DNA from: Phycisphaeraceae bacterium | GTDB taxonomy: Bacteria; Planctomycetota; Phycisphaerae; Phycisphaerales; UBA1924 | Direction: 5' to 3' | NCBI GenBank assembly: GCA_020639235.1 | Contig: JACKHC010000001.1 | Location: forward strand, 2,108,001 to 2,172,000 | Length of the DNA stretch: 64,000 bases | Shown: in pieces, positions 39,609-48,025 of the stretch | Position numbering within the stretch: position 1 is the first letter of the stretch | How the letters are laid out: every line of letters begins with the position of its first letter | Position numbers and translations under genes: made by a program | Notes under the pieces: model-generated | Told to the model about the DNA's origin: nothing | What the model saw: only the letters and a program-made list of their open reading frames with translations | Databases searched by the model: none

Positions 39609-41768
39609 TCAGGCGGAAGTGACCTCCTGGGTGGCCTCTTCCTTGAGGATCGCCTTGCGGCTCAGTTTGATGCGGCCCTGGTCATCAACCGCGATGACCT
39701 TGACCTTGATGGAGTCGCCGATCGACACCACATCGGTGACGGCCTTGACGTAGCCGTCGGCGAGTTCGGAGATGTGGCACATGCCATCGGTTCCCGGCGC
39801 GAGCTCGATGAACGCGCCGAAGTCCTTGAGCGAGACCACCTTACCTGTGAAGACGGTGCCGACCTTGATCTCTGCGGTGAGGGCTGAGACCTCTGCGACG
39901 GCGCTATCGATGTCGATGCCGCCCGTCGCGGCGATGAATACGGTGCCGTCGTCTTCGACGTCAATAGTGACGCCCCATTTTTCCTGGATTGCCCGGATCG
40001 TCTTGCCGCCGGGTCCGATGAGTTTGCCGATCTTCTCGGGGTTGATGTTGAGCGTAACGAGTTTGGGCGCCCACTTGGAGATCGAAGCGCGGGGCTGAGC
40101 GATGACCTGCTCCATCTGGTCGATGATCTGGATGCGGCCGACGCGGGCCTGCTCGAAGATCTCCTTGATCTGCTTGAGGACGAGGCCGCGGGCCTTGAGG
40201 TCGAGCTGGATCCCGGTGATGCCCTCGCGGGTACCTGAGACCTTGAAGTCCATATCGCCGAAGAAGTCTTCCTCGCCGATGATGTCGGTGACGAAAACCT
40301 CGTTCTGGTCATTGTCGTCGGTGAATCGGCCGACGGAGATACCCGCGCAGGTGTTCTTGATGGGGACGCCCGCGTCCATGAGTGCAAGGCACCCGCCGCA
40401 GACGGAGGCCATGGATGATGATCCGTTGGACTCCGTGATATCGCTCACCAGGCGGACGGTGTAGGGGAACTCCTCCGGGGAGGGGAGGATCCCGAGCAGC
40501 GAGCGCTCGGCGAGCGCCCCGTGGCCGATCTCGCGGCGACCCGGCCCGGTGATTCGGCGGGCTTCGCCCACGCAGAAGGGCGGGAAGTTGTAGTGGAGGT
40601 AGAACTTCTTGGAGAACTCGGGGGTGAGTCCATCGACGATCTGCTCGTCGCGGCTGGTGCCGAGCGTGCAGGAGACAAGGGACTGGGTCTCGCCGCGCTG
40701 GAAGAGCGCCGAGCCGTGGGTGCGAGGGAAGACATCGACTTCCATCTCGAGCGGTCGGATCTGCTTGAAGTCGCGACCGTCGGCGCGGAGCTTCTTCTCG
40801 ACAATGAGTTGGCGCGTCACTTTCTTCTCGAGGGTGCGGAAAGCTTCCTTGGCGTGGTTGCGGCGCGTTGAAGACTCGACAAACTGCTCGTAGGTGCCCT
40901 TGGCGTTCTCGGCGAAGTGCTTGTCGAGCATCTCGTCGCGCATCGCCTTGATGCGGTCGCCGCGCTCGGTTTTGCCCTTGATCTGGCGTGCCTCGACCAT
41001 GGCGCTGTGGCATGCGTCCTTGACAATCTTGGTGATGTCCGCGGGCACGAGCGCGAGGTTGTCGCCGAGGCGCTTCTCCTGACCGGCCTTCTTCACGAGT
41101 TCGTCGATGAGCGCGAGGATCTCCTTGACACCCTCGTATCCGAACTCGATGGCTTCGAGCACATCCCGCTCGGGGAGTTCGGCTGCGCCGACCTCGATCA
41201 TGTTGATGCCGTCTTTATGCCCGGAGAGCACGAGGTCGAGATCGGAGTACTCCATCTGCGTGACCGTCGGGTTCAGAACGAACTGCGGGCCGTCGTCGGT
41301 GTGGACCCGACCGACTCGGACGGTGGCGATGGGTCCTTCGAAGGGCGCATCGGAGATGGCGAGGGCGGCGGACGCTGCGGTGCCCGAGAGGACATCGGAG
41401 TCGTTCTCGCCGTCGTGGCTCATGACCCAGCACTGGACCTGGATCTCGTCGACGAACCCATCGGGGAAGAGCGGACGGATCGGGCGATCGATCATCCGCA
41501 TCGTGAGGATTTCTTTCTCGTTGGGAGCGCCCTCACGCTTGCGGAAGCCGCCGGGATACTTGCCGGCGGCGGAGGTCTTCTCGCGGTAATCAACCGTGAG
41601 CGGGAAGAAGTCGATGCCGGGCCGGGGATCGGCGCGGACCACGGTCGCGAGGACCGCGGTTTCGGCGTAGGTTGCAATGACGGCGGAGGAAGCGAGTTTG
41701 GCGACCTTGCCGGTCTCGAGCGTCAGCGTGCGTCCGCCGATCTCGCGCTGGACCTTGACATAACCCAT
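39609..41768 (-). CDS. pnp: Polynucleotide phosphorylase
   Basis: 719 residues, full length. Two RNase PH domains (RMIDRPIRPLFPDGF; LEMEVDVFPRTHGSALFQRG; FMDFKVSGT-type GDMDFKVSGTREGITGIQLD), KH domain (KIGKLIGPGGKTIRAIQE) and S1 domain (GKVVSLKDFGAFIELAPG). It is a 3'-to-5' phosphorolytic exoribonuclease of mRNA turnover. It lies downstream of rpsO, the conserved bacterial order, with a 192-base gap in which mRNA processing signals would be expected. Confidence 0.96.
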   Translation of the reverse strand: MGYVKVQREIGGRTLTLETGKVAKLASSAVIATYAETAVLATVVRADPRPGIDFFPLTVDYREKTSAAGKYPGGFRKREGAPNEKEILTMRMIDRPIRPLFPDGFVDEIQVQCWVMSHDGENDSDVLSGTAASAALAISDAPFEGPIATVRVGRVHTDDGPQFVLNPTVTQMEYSDLDLVLSGHKDGINMIEVGAAELPERDVLEAIEFGYEGVKEILALIDELVKKAGQEKRLGDNLALVPADITKIVKDACHSAMVEARQIKGKTERGDRIKAMRDEMLDKHFAENAKGTYEQFVESSTRRNHAKEAFRTLEKKVTRQLIVEKKLRADGRDFKQIRPLEMEVDVFPRTHGSALFQRGETQSLVSCTLGTSRDEQIVDGLTPEFSKKFYLHYNFPPFCVGEARRITGPGRREIGHGALAERSLLGILPSPEEFPYTVRLVSDITESNGSSSMASVCGGCLALMDAGVPIKNTCAGISVGRFTDDNDQNEVFVTDIIGEEDFFGDMDFKVSGTREGITGIQLDLKARGLVLKQIKEIFEQARVGRIQIIDQMEQVIAQPRASISKWAPKLVTLNINPEKIGKLIGPGGKTIRAIQEKWGVTIDVEDDGTVFIAATGGIDIDSAVAEVSALTAEIKVGTVFTGKVVSLKDFGAFIELAPGTDGMCHISELADGYVKAVTDVVSIGDSIKVKVIAVDDQGRIKLSRKAILKEEATQEVTSA

Positions 41769-41960
41769 GATTTGCCTGTCCTTTCTCCCGAGGCGCTGGG
41801 CGCATAGCGCGCCGGAAGCAGCTCATCGGGATCGGTCAGCGGTTCGCTCGCCAGCGGATCAGGCAGAAGGCAACGCGCAGAGATTGATGGCTGCGGATTG
41901 CCTGCTGCCCTGCTGGGCCCGTCGCGAACGCTGACGGTTGGAATGAAATAGAGCCCGCGA

Positions 41961-42230
41961 TTACTTGCGCAGGCCCAGTCGATCGATCAGTTTGAGATAC
42001 GAGTCACGATCGGTGCGCTTGAGGTAGTTGGTGAGTCGGGTGCGCTTGGACACCATGCCCATCAGGCCGCGACGGCTGGAGTAGTCGTGCTTGTTGTCCT
42101 TCATGTGCTCGGTGAGTTCGCGGATGTTCTCGGTGAGAATCGCGACCTGCACTTCGGGGGAGCCCGAGTCGTGCTCGTTGCGCCCGTAATCTTTCATCAG
42201 CTCGGCCTTGCGCGCCTGTGAGATTGCCAT
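41961..42230 (-). CDS. rpsO: 30S ribosomal protein uS15
   Basis: 89 residues, exact family length. Conserved HDSGSPEVQVAILTENIREL, then HKHDYSSRRGLMGMVSKRTRL-type sequence (here NKHDYSSRRGLMGMVSKR) and LNYLKRTDRDSYLKLIDRLGLR-like C-terminus. GGAG lies 6 bases before ATG 42230. It binds 16S rRNA in the small-subunit platform. A possible -10 box CATACT is at 42311-42316 on the minus strand. Confidence 0.97.
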   Translation of the reverse strand: MAISQARKAELMKDYGRNEHDSGSPEVQVAILTENIRELTEHMKDNKHDYSSRRGLMGMVSKRTRLTNYLKRTDRDSYLKLIDRLGLRK

Positions 42231-42449
42231 CGTTGCTCCGCGTGATACCTGTATTGAGAAACAACCACCCGCGAGCGAACCGATAACGGCGGCCCTCGCT
42301 GGGCGGTCAGAGTATGTTAGTGAACCCCTTTCCCATCTTCAACCACCCCCCTTCTCTGACGCCCATCCTCACCCGCCAAGGGTATCCATCCCCGGGGCGG
42401 ACACCGCCTTCGGGCGTCTTTGCCCTGTCTCGTGAGACTCACCCCCTGC

Positions 42450-42455
42450 TAGGAT
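42450..42455 (+). promoter_or_regulatory. -10-like box, leaderless start of aminotransferase gene
   Basis: TAGGAT ends 7 bases before ATG 42463, with no Shine-Dalgarno. It lacks the preceding G of the other boxes but has the same spacing. Confidence 0.35.
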
Positions 42456-42462
42456 CGCGTCC

Positions 42463-43704
42463 ATGCGTCTTGCCTCCCGAGTCGAGTCCCTGCCGCCCTC
42501 TTCCACCCTCGCGGTGACGGCGAGGGCCAAGGAACTGGCCCGGGCGGGCGTGGACGTGATCTCCTTTGCGGCCGGGGAGCCCGACTTCTCGACGCCCCAG
42601 TTGGTGGTGGAGGCGGCGGTGTCTGCCCTCAGGGGCGGGCAGACGAGGTACGGCCCGGTGCCGGGCGACCCGGAGTCGCGGCGTGTCATCGCGGAGAAGC
42701 TGACGCGGGAAAACCAGATTCCGGGGGTGACGGCCGACCATGTGGTGATCTCATCGGGGGGGAAGCATTCTCTGGCCTTGTTGTTTCAGGCGCTGATAGA
42801 TGCCGAGGCGGGCATCGATGAGGTACTGCTGCCGGTGCCAGCGTGGGTTAGTTATGCGCCGATGACGACGCTCGCGGGCGGCAGGGTCGTCGAGATTCCG
42901 ACGAGTTCGGCGAACGATTTCAAGATGACGCCTGAGCAGTTGGAGCGTGCAATCACGGCCGGGTCGCGGATTCTGGTGATCAACTCGCCCAGCAATCCGT
43001 GCGGGACGATGTACTCGCCTGAGGAACTACGCGCTTTTGCGCAGATTGTTGCGGACGCGGCAAAGACAAGGGCGCCTGATCTGGTGGTGATCTCGGACGA
43101 ACTGTACGAGAAGATCATCTTCGGCGGAATCGATCACTTTTCGATCGGGTCCGTGCCGGCGATCGCCGAGCGCACGATCACGGTAAATGGATTGTCCAAG
43201 GCGTACGCGATGACGGGGTGGCGGATCGGGTACTTCGCGGGATCGGGTGCGTTCGGGTTGAAGGTCGCCCGCGGTGTGGCGAAGTTGCAATCGCAATCGA
43301 CGACTTCGATTCCGACATTCATCATGCCTGCGGTTTCGGCTGCACTCACCAAGTGTGAGAGCGAAGTTGCTCGGATGCGTGAAGCGTTCGCGGCGCGGGC
43401 GAAGATCGCGTACTCATTAATCGCGGGCATTCCGGGTTTGGTGTGCCCGGAGCCGACGGGGGCGTTCTATCTGTTCCCGGATGTGAGCGCGCACTTTGGG
43501 AAGAAGAGCGCGGGCGGGCGGCAGATCACATCGGCCGCGGCGTTTGCGGAGGCGCTCCTTGAGGAACAGCGTGTGGCTGTGGTCCCGGGAGAGGATTTCG
43601 GGAGCGGCGGTGAGAAGTGCTTCCGTCTGACCTTTGCGTGCGATGAGAAGAGCATCCGCGAAGGGATCGGGCGGATTCGGGCCTTCATCGGGTCGCTCCG
43701 CTAG
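42463..43704 (+). CDS. Class I aminotransferase, aspartate aminotransferase (AspB-like, Igamma)
   Basis: 413 residues. PLP fold type I: FAAGEPDFSTPQ, SSGGKHSLALLFQAL, INSPSNPCGTMYSPEEL, Lys in NGLSKAYAMTGWRIGYFAG, and the carboxylate-binding Arg in FRLTFACDEKSI. GEPDF-T-P and the NSPSNPCG motif place it in the thermophile-type aspartate/prephenate aminotransferase group. It makes aspartate or related amino acids from oxaloacetate and glutamate. Single gene; it meets the convergent ECF cassette with a 4-base stop overlap. Confidence 0.88.
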   Translation: MRLASRVESLPPSSTLAVTARAKELARAGVDVISFAAGEPDFSTPQLVVEAAVSALRGGQTRYGPVPGDPESRRVIAEKLTRENQIPGVTADHVVISSGGKHSLALLFQALIDAEAGIDEVLLPVPAWVSYAPMTTLAGGRVVEIPTSSANDFKMTPEQLERAITAGSRILVINSPSNPCGTMYSPEELRAFAQIVADAAKTRAPDLVVISDELYEKIIFGGIDHFSIGSVPAIAERTITVNGLSKAYAMTGWRIGYFAGSGAFGLKVARGVAKLQSQSTTSIPTFIMPAVSAALTKCESEVARMREAFAARAKIAYSLIAGIPGLVCPEPTGAFYLFPDVSAHFGKKSAGGRQITSAAAFAEALLEEQRVAVVPGEDFGSGGEKCFRLTFACDEKSIREGIGRIRAFIGSLR

Positions 43705-44177
43705 CTGCTGCTCGCCGGGCTGGTAGGCTGGCGGGTGGCATCGAGTTGTTCATCGGTGACCTTCGCTGTGAGCCAGGTGCGACCTTGCGAATGCACGAGT
43801 CCGGACGGTCGGCCGATCGCGGCGAGGTCGAAGATGAGTTCCTCGTCGCTGATCCGTTGGACTCGGGGGGTCGGGTCGTCGCGCGCGGAGAGACGCCGGA
43901 TCACCGATGCGTCGGTCTGAATGATCTGTATCGCGGGCGGGCGGCTTTCGTCGGCCGGGTCTGCGCTTACGAGTTGCGTATTACGCGCTAAGTCGGCGCT
44001 GATGGGGACGATGATGCTGAGTGAGGCGACCAACAGGAGGGCCGCCGCCGCCCCGGCGCCAGAGCGGATTCTTCGCGCGCGTGCTGCACGCACGACTCGT
44101 GGTGTGAGTTCGACGAGCATGTCCTCACGGCGCTGGCGCCCCTGTTCTGTGAGCTCGCAGTTGGGCTCGCTAGTCAT
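43701..44177 (-). CDS. Single-pass membrane protein, probable anti-sigma factor
   Basis: 158 residues. N-terminal cytosolic helices (EQGRQRREDMLVELTPRVVRAA), one transmembrane helix (GAAAALLLVASLSIIVPI, about 42-59) and a C-terminal extracytoplasmic domain of about 95 residues. It overlaps the sigma factor gene by 8 bases on the same strand, the standard place for an anti-sigma factor. It has no zinc-binding HxxxCxxC motif, so it would be a non-ZAS type. The role is inferred from position and topology. Confidence 0.6.
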   Translation of the reverse strand: MTSEPNCELTEQGRQRREDMLVELTPRVVRAARARRIRSGAGAAAALLLVASLSIIVPISADLARNTQLVSADPADESRPPAIQIIQTDASVIRRLSARDDPTPRVQRISDEELIFDLAAIGRPSGLVHSQGRTWLTAKVTDEQLDATRQPTSPASSS

Positions 44178-44715
44178 CTGATGGCCCCCTTTGATGTTCT
44201 GCGGCGCTGCGCAGCCTGGTTGTCAGGCGCCTGACCCGGCCGTCGACGGCGCCGGCCTTGAGTCCCAGAACGCTCCCGATTCGATCGAGCGTCCATCCGA
44301 ATCGGAAACGCATCTCGAGTAACGCGGCGGACTCCGGATCGAATGCGGCGAGTTGTCCCGCGATCCATTTGAGACGCTCGTCGTCGCGCTCAGGTGTGCC
44401 CACCTCATCGGGTGTTCGGCGTTCGCGGGCGGTACGCCGGCGATCTCGACGAATCTGGTCGTAGCAGGCGCTGAGCACGACCTTTCGGAGCCAAGCCATC
44501 AGTTCGGCCTCAGACTCGATCTGTTTCATGCCCTTGATGATGCGGACGAATGCGTCCTGCACCGCGTCGAGACAGAACGACTCATCTCTTCGGGTGGCTT
44601 GCCTTGCCCAAGCGTACATCTGATCGAATCGCTCCCGGTAAAGAACTGCGAACGCCTCGGCGCTGCCCGAGGCGATCGCGTTGGTGAGGTTTCGCGTGGG
44701 GTCGTGTTCGGGCAC
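44170..44715 (-). CDS. ECF-type RNA polymerase sigma factor
   Basis: 181 residues. Sigma-2 region (FAVLYRERFDQMYAWARQAT, LDAVQDAFVRIIKGMKQIES, LMAWLRKVVLSACYDQIRRD) and sigma-4 region (LEMRFRFGWTLDRIGSVLGLKAGAVDGRVRR). It directs RNA polymerase to a small stress or envelope regulon. It starts 29 bases after the exported secretin-like protein gene and overlaps the putative anti-sigma gene. Confidence 0.87.
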   Translation of the reverse strand: MPEHDPTRNLTNAIASGSAEAFAVLYRERFDQMYAWARQATRRDESFCLDAVQDAFVRIIKGMKQIESEAELMAWLRKVVLSACYDQIRRDRRRTARERRTPDEVGTPERDDERLKWIAGQLAAFDPESAALLEMRFRFGWTLDRIGSVLGLKAGAVDGRVRRLTTRLRSAAEHQRGPSDD

Positions 44716-44744
44716 ACGATCCTCCGTCTGGAGTCGGCGCGGAC

Positions 44745-45656
44745 TCAGTTGCCGGGGTTGCCGAGTTGATCCTGCATTGACTGGTATCGAATCTCCGCCT
44801 TGTGGAGATCGGCGCGGGCCTGCTCGACCTGGGCCGCGAAACGGTGGACATTCAGTTCTTGATCCAGCAGTTCATTCTCGGAGACAAGGCCCTGCTCCAT
44901 GAGTTTGCGGGTTTCCTCGAGTCGCTTGGTGGCGACCTCGTGCTCGCGGAGGGCGAGCGTGAGCTGCGAGGACTGACGCGCGATGTCCAGTCCTGTCAGT
45001 TCGACTTCCGCTGTGATTCGTGACTTGCGTTCGCGGGCGTTCTGTGTCTGCTCGATGCCGCGAAGGATGGACTCGACGGCGTCGATGTGCCCGGAGGTGC
45101 CGCGGAGAATGATGAGACTTGTTTCTTCATGGAAGCGTATGACCGGTTCGCCTCCGACTACGGCGAGCGCCGCTTCGACGGATGAGAGGACGTCCTCTGC
45201 GCGTACGGCGGGCTGGAATCGTTCGATGCTCCACACCGCGGTGCTCATCGGTTCGGGCGAGCCGTTATTGGGCGATCTCGAACCCATCGTCCAGCAGACG
45301 ATGACCGGTCCGGACCGCTCGTATCCGACGCGTCCATCGGTGATGGTATGAACTGCTTCGAACACATCGATGAGGGGCGCGGATCGGAGTGTGACCGGCG
45401 GCATCTCGTACTGTTCAGCGCCGGGTTTGATGATGATGTTCTGGTAGGCGGAGACGGATTTGAGGTCTTCGAGGAACTTGGCGACAGTTCCTCCGGCGAA
45501 GTCGATGTCGAGCGAGATGGACTCTGGGCCGTCGGCCGGGCTTCCTTCCACGACCCTCCCGGTCGTTTTGTGGTCGGGCGTGTTGGATTGAGCCAAAGAG
45601 GCGTATCCCACGGAGAGGGCGGCGATGAGTGCGATCAGGAGTGGTGCGGCTCGCAT
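44745..45656 (-). CDS. Exported protein with secretin N-domain-like modules and C-terminal coiled-coil
   Basis: 303 residues. Signal peptide (LLIALIAALSVGYASLAQ). Residues about 48-115 (IDFAGGTVAKFLEDLKSVSA, then TLRSAPLIDVFEAVHTI) resemble an STN/N0 domain. Residues about 140-205 (AVWSIERFQPAVRAEDVLSS, IILRGTSGHIDAVESILRGI) resemble the N1/KH-like module of secretins. A long coiled-coil (about 215-300) replaces the barrel. It lies first in the ECF unit and may act as an envelope sensor or substrate of the sigma system; function unknown. Confidence 0.6.
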   Translation of the reverse strand: MRAAPLLIALIAALSVGYASLAQSNTPDHKTTGRVVEGSPADGPESISLDIDFAGGTVAKFLEDLKSVSAYQNIIIKPGAEQYEMPPVTLRSAPLIDVFEAVHTITDGRVGYERSGPVIVCWTMGSRSPNNGSPEPMSTAVWSIERFQPAVRAEDVLSSVEAALAVVGGEPVIRFHEETSLIILRGTSGHIDAVESILRGIEQTQNARERKSRITAEVELTGLDIARQSSQLTLALREHEVATKRLEETRKLMEQGLVSENELLDQELNVHRFAAQVEQARADLHKAEIRYQSMQDQLGNPGN

Positions 45657-45769
45657 GGTGTGTGCTCCTTGGTTTGGTTGGCGTTCATGGGGCTAACGCC
45701 GGCGGCGGGAGGATTTCGCGCCGGATTCTGAACTTTTCGGGCGGGTCCCACAAACCCGCGCCGAATGCG

Positions 45770-45775
45770 TACACT
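45770..45775 (+). promoter_or_regulatory. -10-like box, leaderless start of prfB
   Basis: TACACT in the context cGTACACT ends 7 bases before ATG 45783, with no Shine-Dalgarno. Confidence 0.45.
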
Positions 45776-45782
45776 CCCCGCC

Positions 45783-46917
45783 ATGCACTTTGAAGCCCAC
45801 CACAATGTGATCGCGGAGCTTGAGGCGCGGATTTTGACGATCCGTGACTCTCTTTAACTACGACGCCAAACGCGCCAAACTGGCCCAGCTCGAGGACAAG
45901 ATGGGGCAGGCGGACTTCTGGGACGACCCGGAGGCGGCCAAGGGGGTCGTGGCGGAGATGAAGCGGCTCAAGGCCCAGGTGGGGCCGCTGAGCGGCATCG
46001 TCGAGGACTTCGAGAACGCCAATCTGGCCTACGAGATGTCGCGCGAGGCGGACGACAAGGACCTCCTTGCCGAGGCGGACGGGGCGCTCTTCGATATCAC
46101 GGGACGGCTGGAGAAGGTCGAGACGCTCTCGCTGCTGGCGGGCAAGCACGACCACCGGGAGTGCTACCTGACGATCTCGGCGGGTGACGGCGGCACCGAG
46201 GCGAACGACTGGTGCGAGATGTTGTACCGCATGTACATCATGTTCTTCGAGAAGTACCACCCGGAGTGGAAGGTCGAGGAGATCGCCAAGACTTACGGGA
46301 CTGAAGTGGGCATTGACTCGGTGACGCTTCAGGTGTCGGGGCCGTTCGCGTTCGGGTATCTCAAGTGCGAGCGGGGCACGCATCGGTTGGCGCGGGTGTC
46401 GCCGTTCAATGCGCAGGGCAAGCGGCAGACATCCTTCTCGACGGTTGATGTGACGCCCATCTTCGAGGACTCGTCGATCGAGATCGATGAGAACGATCTT
46501 GAGATCACGGCGTTCGCGCGGTCGTCGGGGCCGGGTGGTCAGAATGTGAACAAGGTCGCTTCGGCGATCCGGCTGGTGCACACGCCGACGGGCATCATGA
46601 TCGTCTCGTCGTCGCACCGGGATCAGGGGCAGAACAAGCGGCAGGCGATGTCGATCCTGCAGGCGAAGCTCGAGGAGATCGAGGAAGAGAAGCGGGCTGC
46701 GGAAATTTCCGCGGCCGCGGGGGGGAAGGTCGACCGCGGTTGGGGCACGCAGATTCGCAGTTATGTGATCTACGACAACCGCGTGAAGGACCACCGGACA
46801 GGTCATGAGGTCGGCACCCCTCAGGAGGTGCTGGACGGCGATCTGGACGGATTCATCGACGCGGAGTTGAAGCGGCGGCGGAAGGAACAGGCCGAGGCGG
46901 AGGCGAAAGCAGGGTAA
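45783..46917 (+). CDS. prfB: Peptide chain release factor 2, made by +1 programmed frameshift
   Basis: The zero frame from ATG 45783 encodes 24 codons and meets TAA at 45855 (CTT TAA C). A +1 shift at CTT continues at AAC 45856 to 46917, giving 377 residues. The leader aligns with E. coli RF2 (MHFEAHHNVIAELEAR..., then NYDAKRAKL against DYDAKKERL). SPF is at 206-208 and GGQ at 251-253, within one residue of the E. coli positions. It releases peptides at UGA and UAA. Oddities: the shift stop is UAA where UGA is usual, and no Shine-Dalgarno-like stimulator precedes CTT. Alternatively GTG 45844 could start an unshifted, N-truncated form. Confidence 0.9.
45852..45858 (+). promoter_or_regulatory. 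prfB recoding site CTT TAA C
   Basis: CTT TAA C at codons 24-25, equivalent to the CTT TGA C slip site of other prfB genes. The tRNA on CUU can re-pair with UUU (+1). The upstream bases (GTGACTCT) do not contain an AGGGGG-like stimulator. Confidence 0.8.
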
Positions 46918-46920
46918 ACT
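46915..46920 (+). promoter_or_regulatory. -10-like box upstream of exchanger gene
   Basis: TAAACT in the context gGTAAACT, 39 bases before ATG 46960. It overlaps the prfB stop codon. Confidence 0.3.
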
Positions 46921-46959
46921 GCTCGCGGGACGCACAACTATCACAAGGGCCGACGGTCC

Positions 46960-47925
46960 ATGCCTTACATCCTGCTGGTTGCCTCGCTCGGGCTCCTGAC
47001 GCTCGGCGCGGAGTTGTTGGTGCGCGGGTCCATCGAGGTGGCGCGGCGAGCGGGGCTGTCGAGTTTTTTCATCGGTCTGACGATCGTGGGGTTCGGGACT
47101 TCGACACCTGAACTGGCGGCGTCGATGGCTGCGGCGCTGCGCGGGCAGGGCGATATCGCGGTGGGGAATGTGGTGGGGTCGAACATCTTCAACATCGCGG
47201 TGATTCTCGGGATCGCGGCGCTGGTGTGCCCGATCCCGGTGAAGGTGGCGGCGGTGCGGCGGGAGGGGTTCATTGTGGTGCTGGCATGCGCGGCGCCATT
47301 CGCGGCGCTGCTCACTGGCGGGAGGATCGGGCGCGTGCTGGGCGGGGTGATGGTGGCCGGGCTGGTCGCCTATCTGCATTCGGCGTACCGGATCGGCAAG
47401 CGCGATGCGCAGCGGGAACTCTTGGCGGAACTGGAGACAGAGATCGGAATCGCGCCGACGAAGAAGGCGACGCCGATCCTGTGGAGCATTGTGTTCCTGG
47501 CGGCGGGGTTGGCGCTGCTGGTGCTCGGCGCGCGGGTGCTGGTGGACTCGGCGACGACGATCGCGCGCGGCGCGGGGATTAGCGAACTGGTGATCGGGCT
47601 GACGATCGTCGCGGCGGGGACCTCGATGCCGGAACTGGCGACCTCCGCGGTGGCGGCGATGCGTCGTCAGCCGGATATCGCGGTGGGGAATGTTCTGGGG
47701 TCGAACATCTTCAACATCCTCGGAATTCTGGGCGTGACTTGTGTGGTGACGCCGCAGACGGTGGCGAGGCAGGTCTTTGTGCTGGATGCGCCGGTGATGC
47801 TGGGATTGAGCGTGCTGGTGCTGCCCTTGATGTTCAGCGCTTCGAGATTAAGCCGGGCTGAGGGCGTGGCGCTGCTCGCGGCGTACGGGGGCTATCTGGC
47901 GGCGCTGTTTTTGGTGGCGGTGTGA
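46960..47925 (+). CDS. Calcium/sodium antiporter (CaCA family, YrbG-like)
   Basis: 321 residues with about 10 transmembrane helices in two inverted halves. Each half has the alpha-repeat: FGTSTPELAASMAA and GDIAVGNVVGSNIFNI in the first; AAGTSMPELATSAVAA and PDIAVGNVLGSNIFNI in the second. The Glu of each PEL and the Asn of GSN are the ion-coordinating residues. It probably exports Ca2+ in exchange for Na+ or H+ across the inner membrane. Standalone gene 42 bases after prfB. Confidence 0.9.
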   Translation: MPYILLVASLGLLTLGAELLVRGSIEVARRAGLSSFFIGLTIVGFGTSTPELAASMAAALRGQGDIAVGNVVGSNIFNIAVILGIAALVCPIPVKVAAVRREGFIVVLACAAPFAALLTGGRIGRVLGGVMVAGLVAYLHSAYRIGKRDAQRELLAELETEIGIAPTKKATPILWSIVFLAAGLALLVLGARVLVDSATTIARGAGISELVIGLTIVAAGTSMPELATSAVAAMRRQPDIAVGNVLGSNIFNILGILGVTCVVTPQTVARQVFVLDAPVMLGLSVLVLPLMFSASRLSRAEGVALLAAYGGYLAALFLVAV

Positions 47926-47971
47926 TGAGAAGACCCCCCCTCCGCCCCCCTCCGCCTCACTCCGTTCGGCA

Positions 47972-47997
47972 CCTCCCCCGATGGGGATCGGGGGAGG
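47972..47997. repeat. Perfect palindromic hairpin between convergent genes, REP-like
   Basis: CCTCCCCCGAT and ATCGGGGGAGG form an 11-bp stem with loop GGGG. It is preceded by a C-rich direct repeat (CCCCCCTCCG) at about 47935-47955. It lies between the exchanger and E2 genes and could serve both as a terminator-like 3' end or be a dispersed palindromic repeat. No U-tract. Confidence 0.5.
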
Positions 47998-48025
47998 ACG
48001 CGGCGTCACTCGGTTGTTTGATGCA

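Noticed and set aside
45783..45857. prfB read as a broken or frameshifted pseudogene
   Set aside because: The frame change occurs exactly at the family's recoding site, and the downstream RF2 motifs (SPF, GGQ) are intact at the right positions.
45685..47379. Open frame of about 564 codons on the minus strand
   Set aside because: It lies opposite prfB and the exchanger; no recognisable motif.
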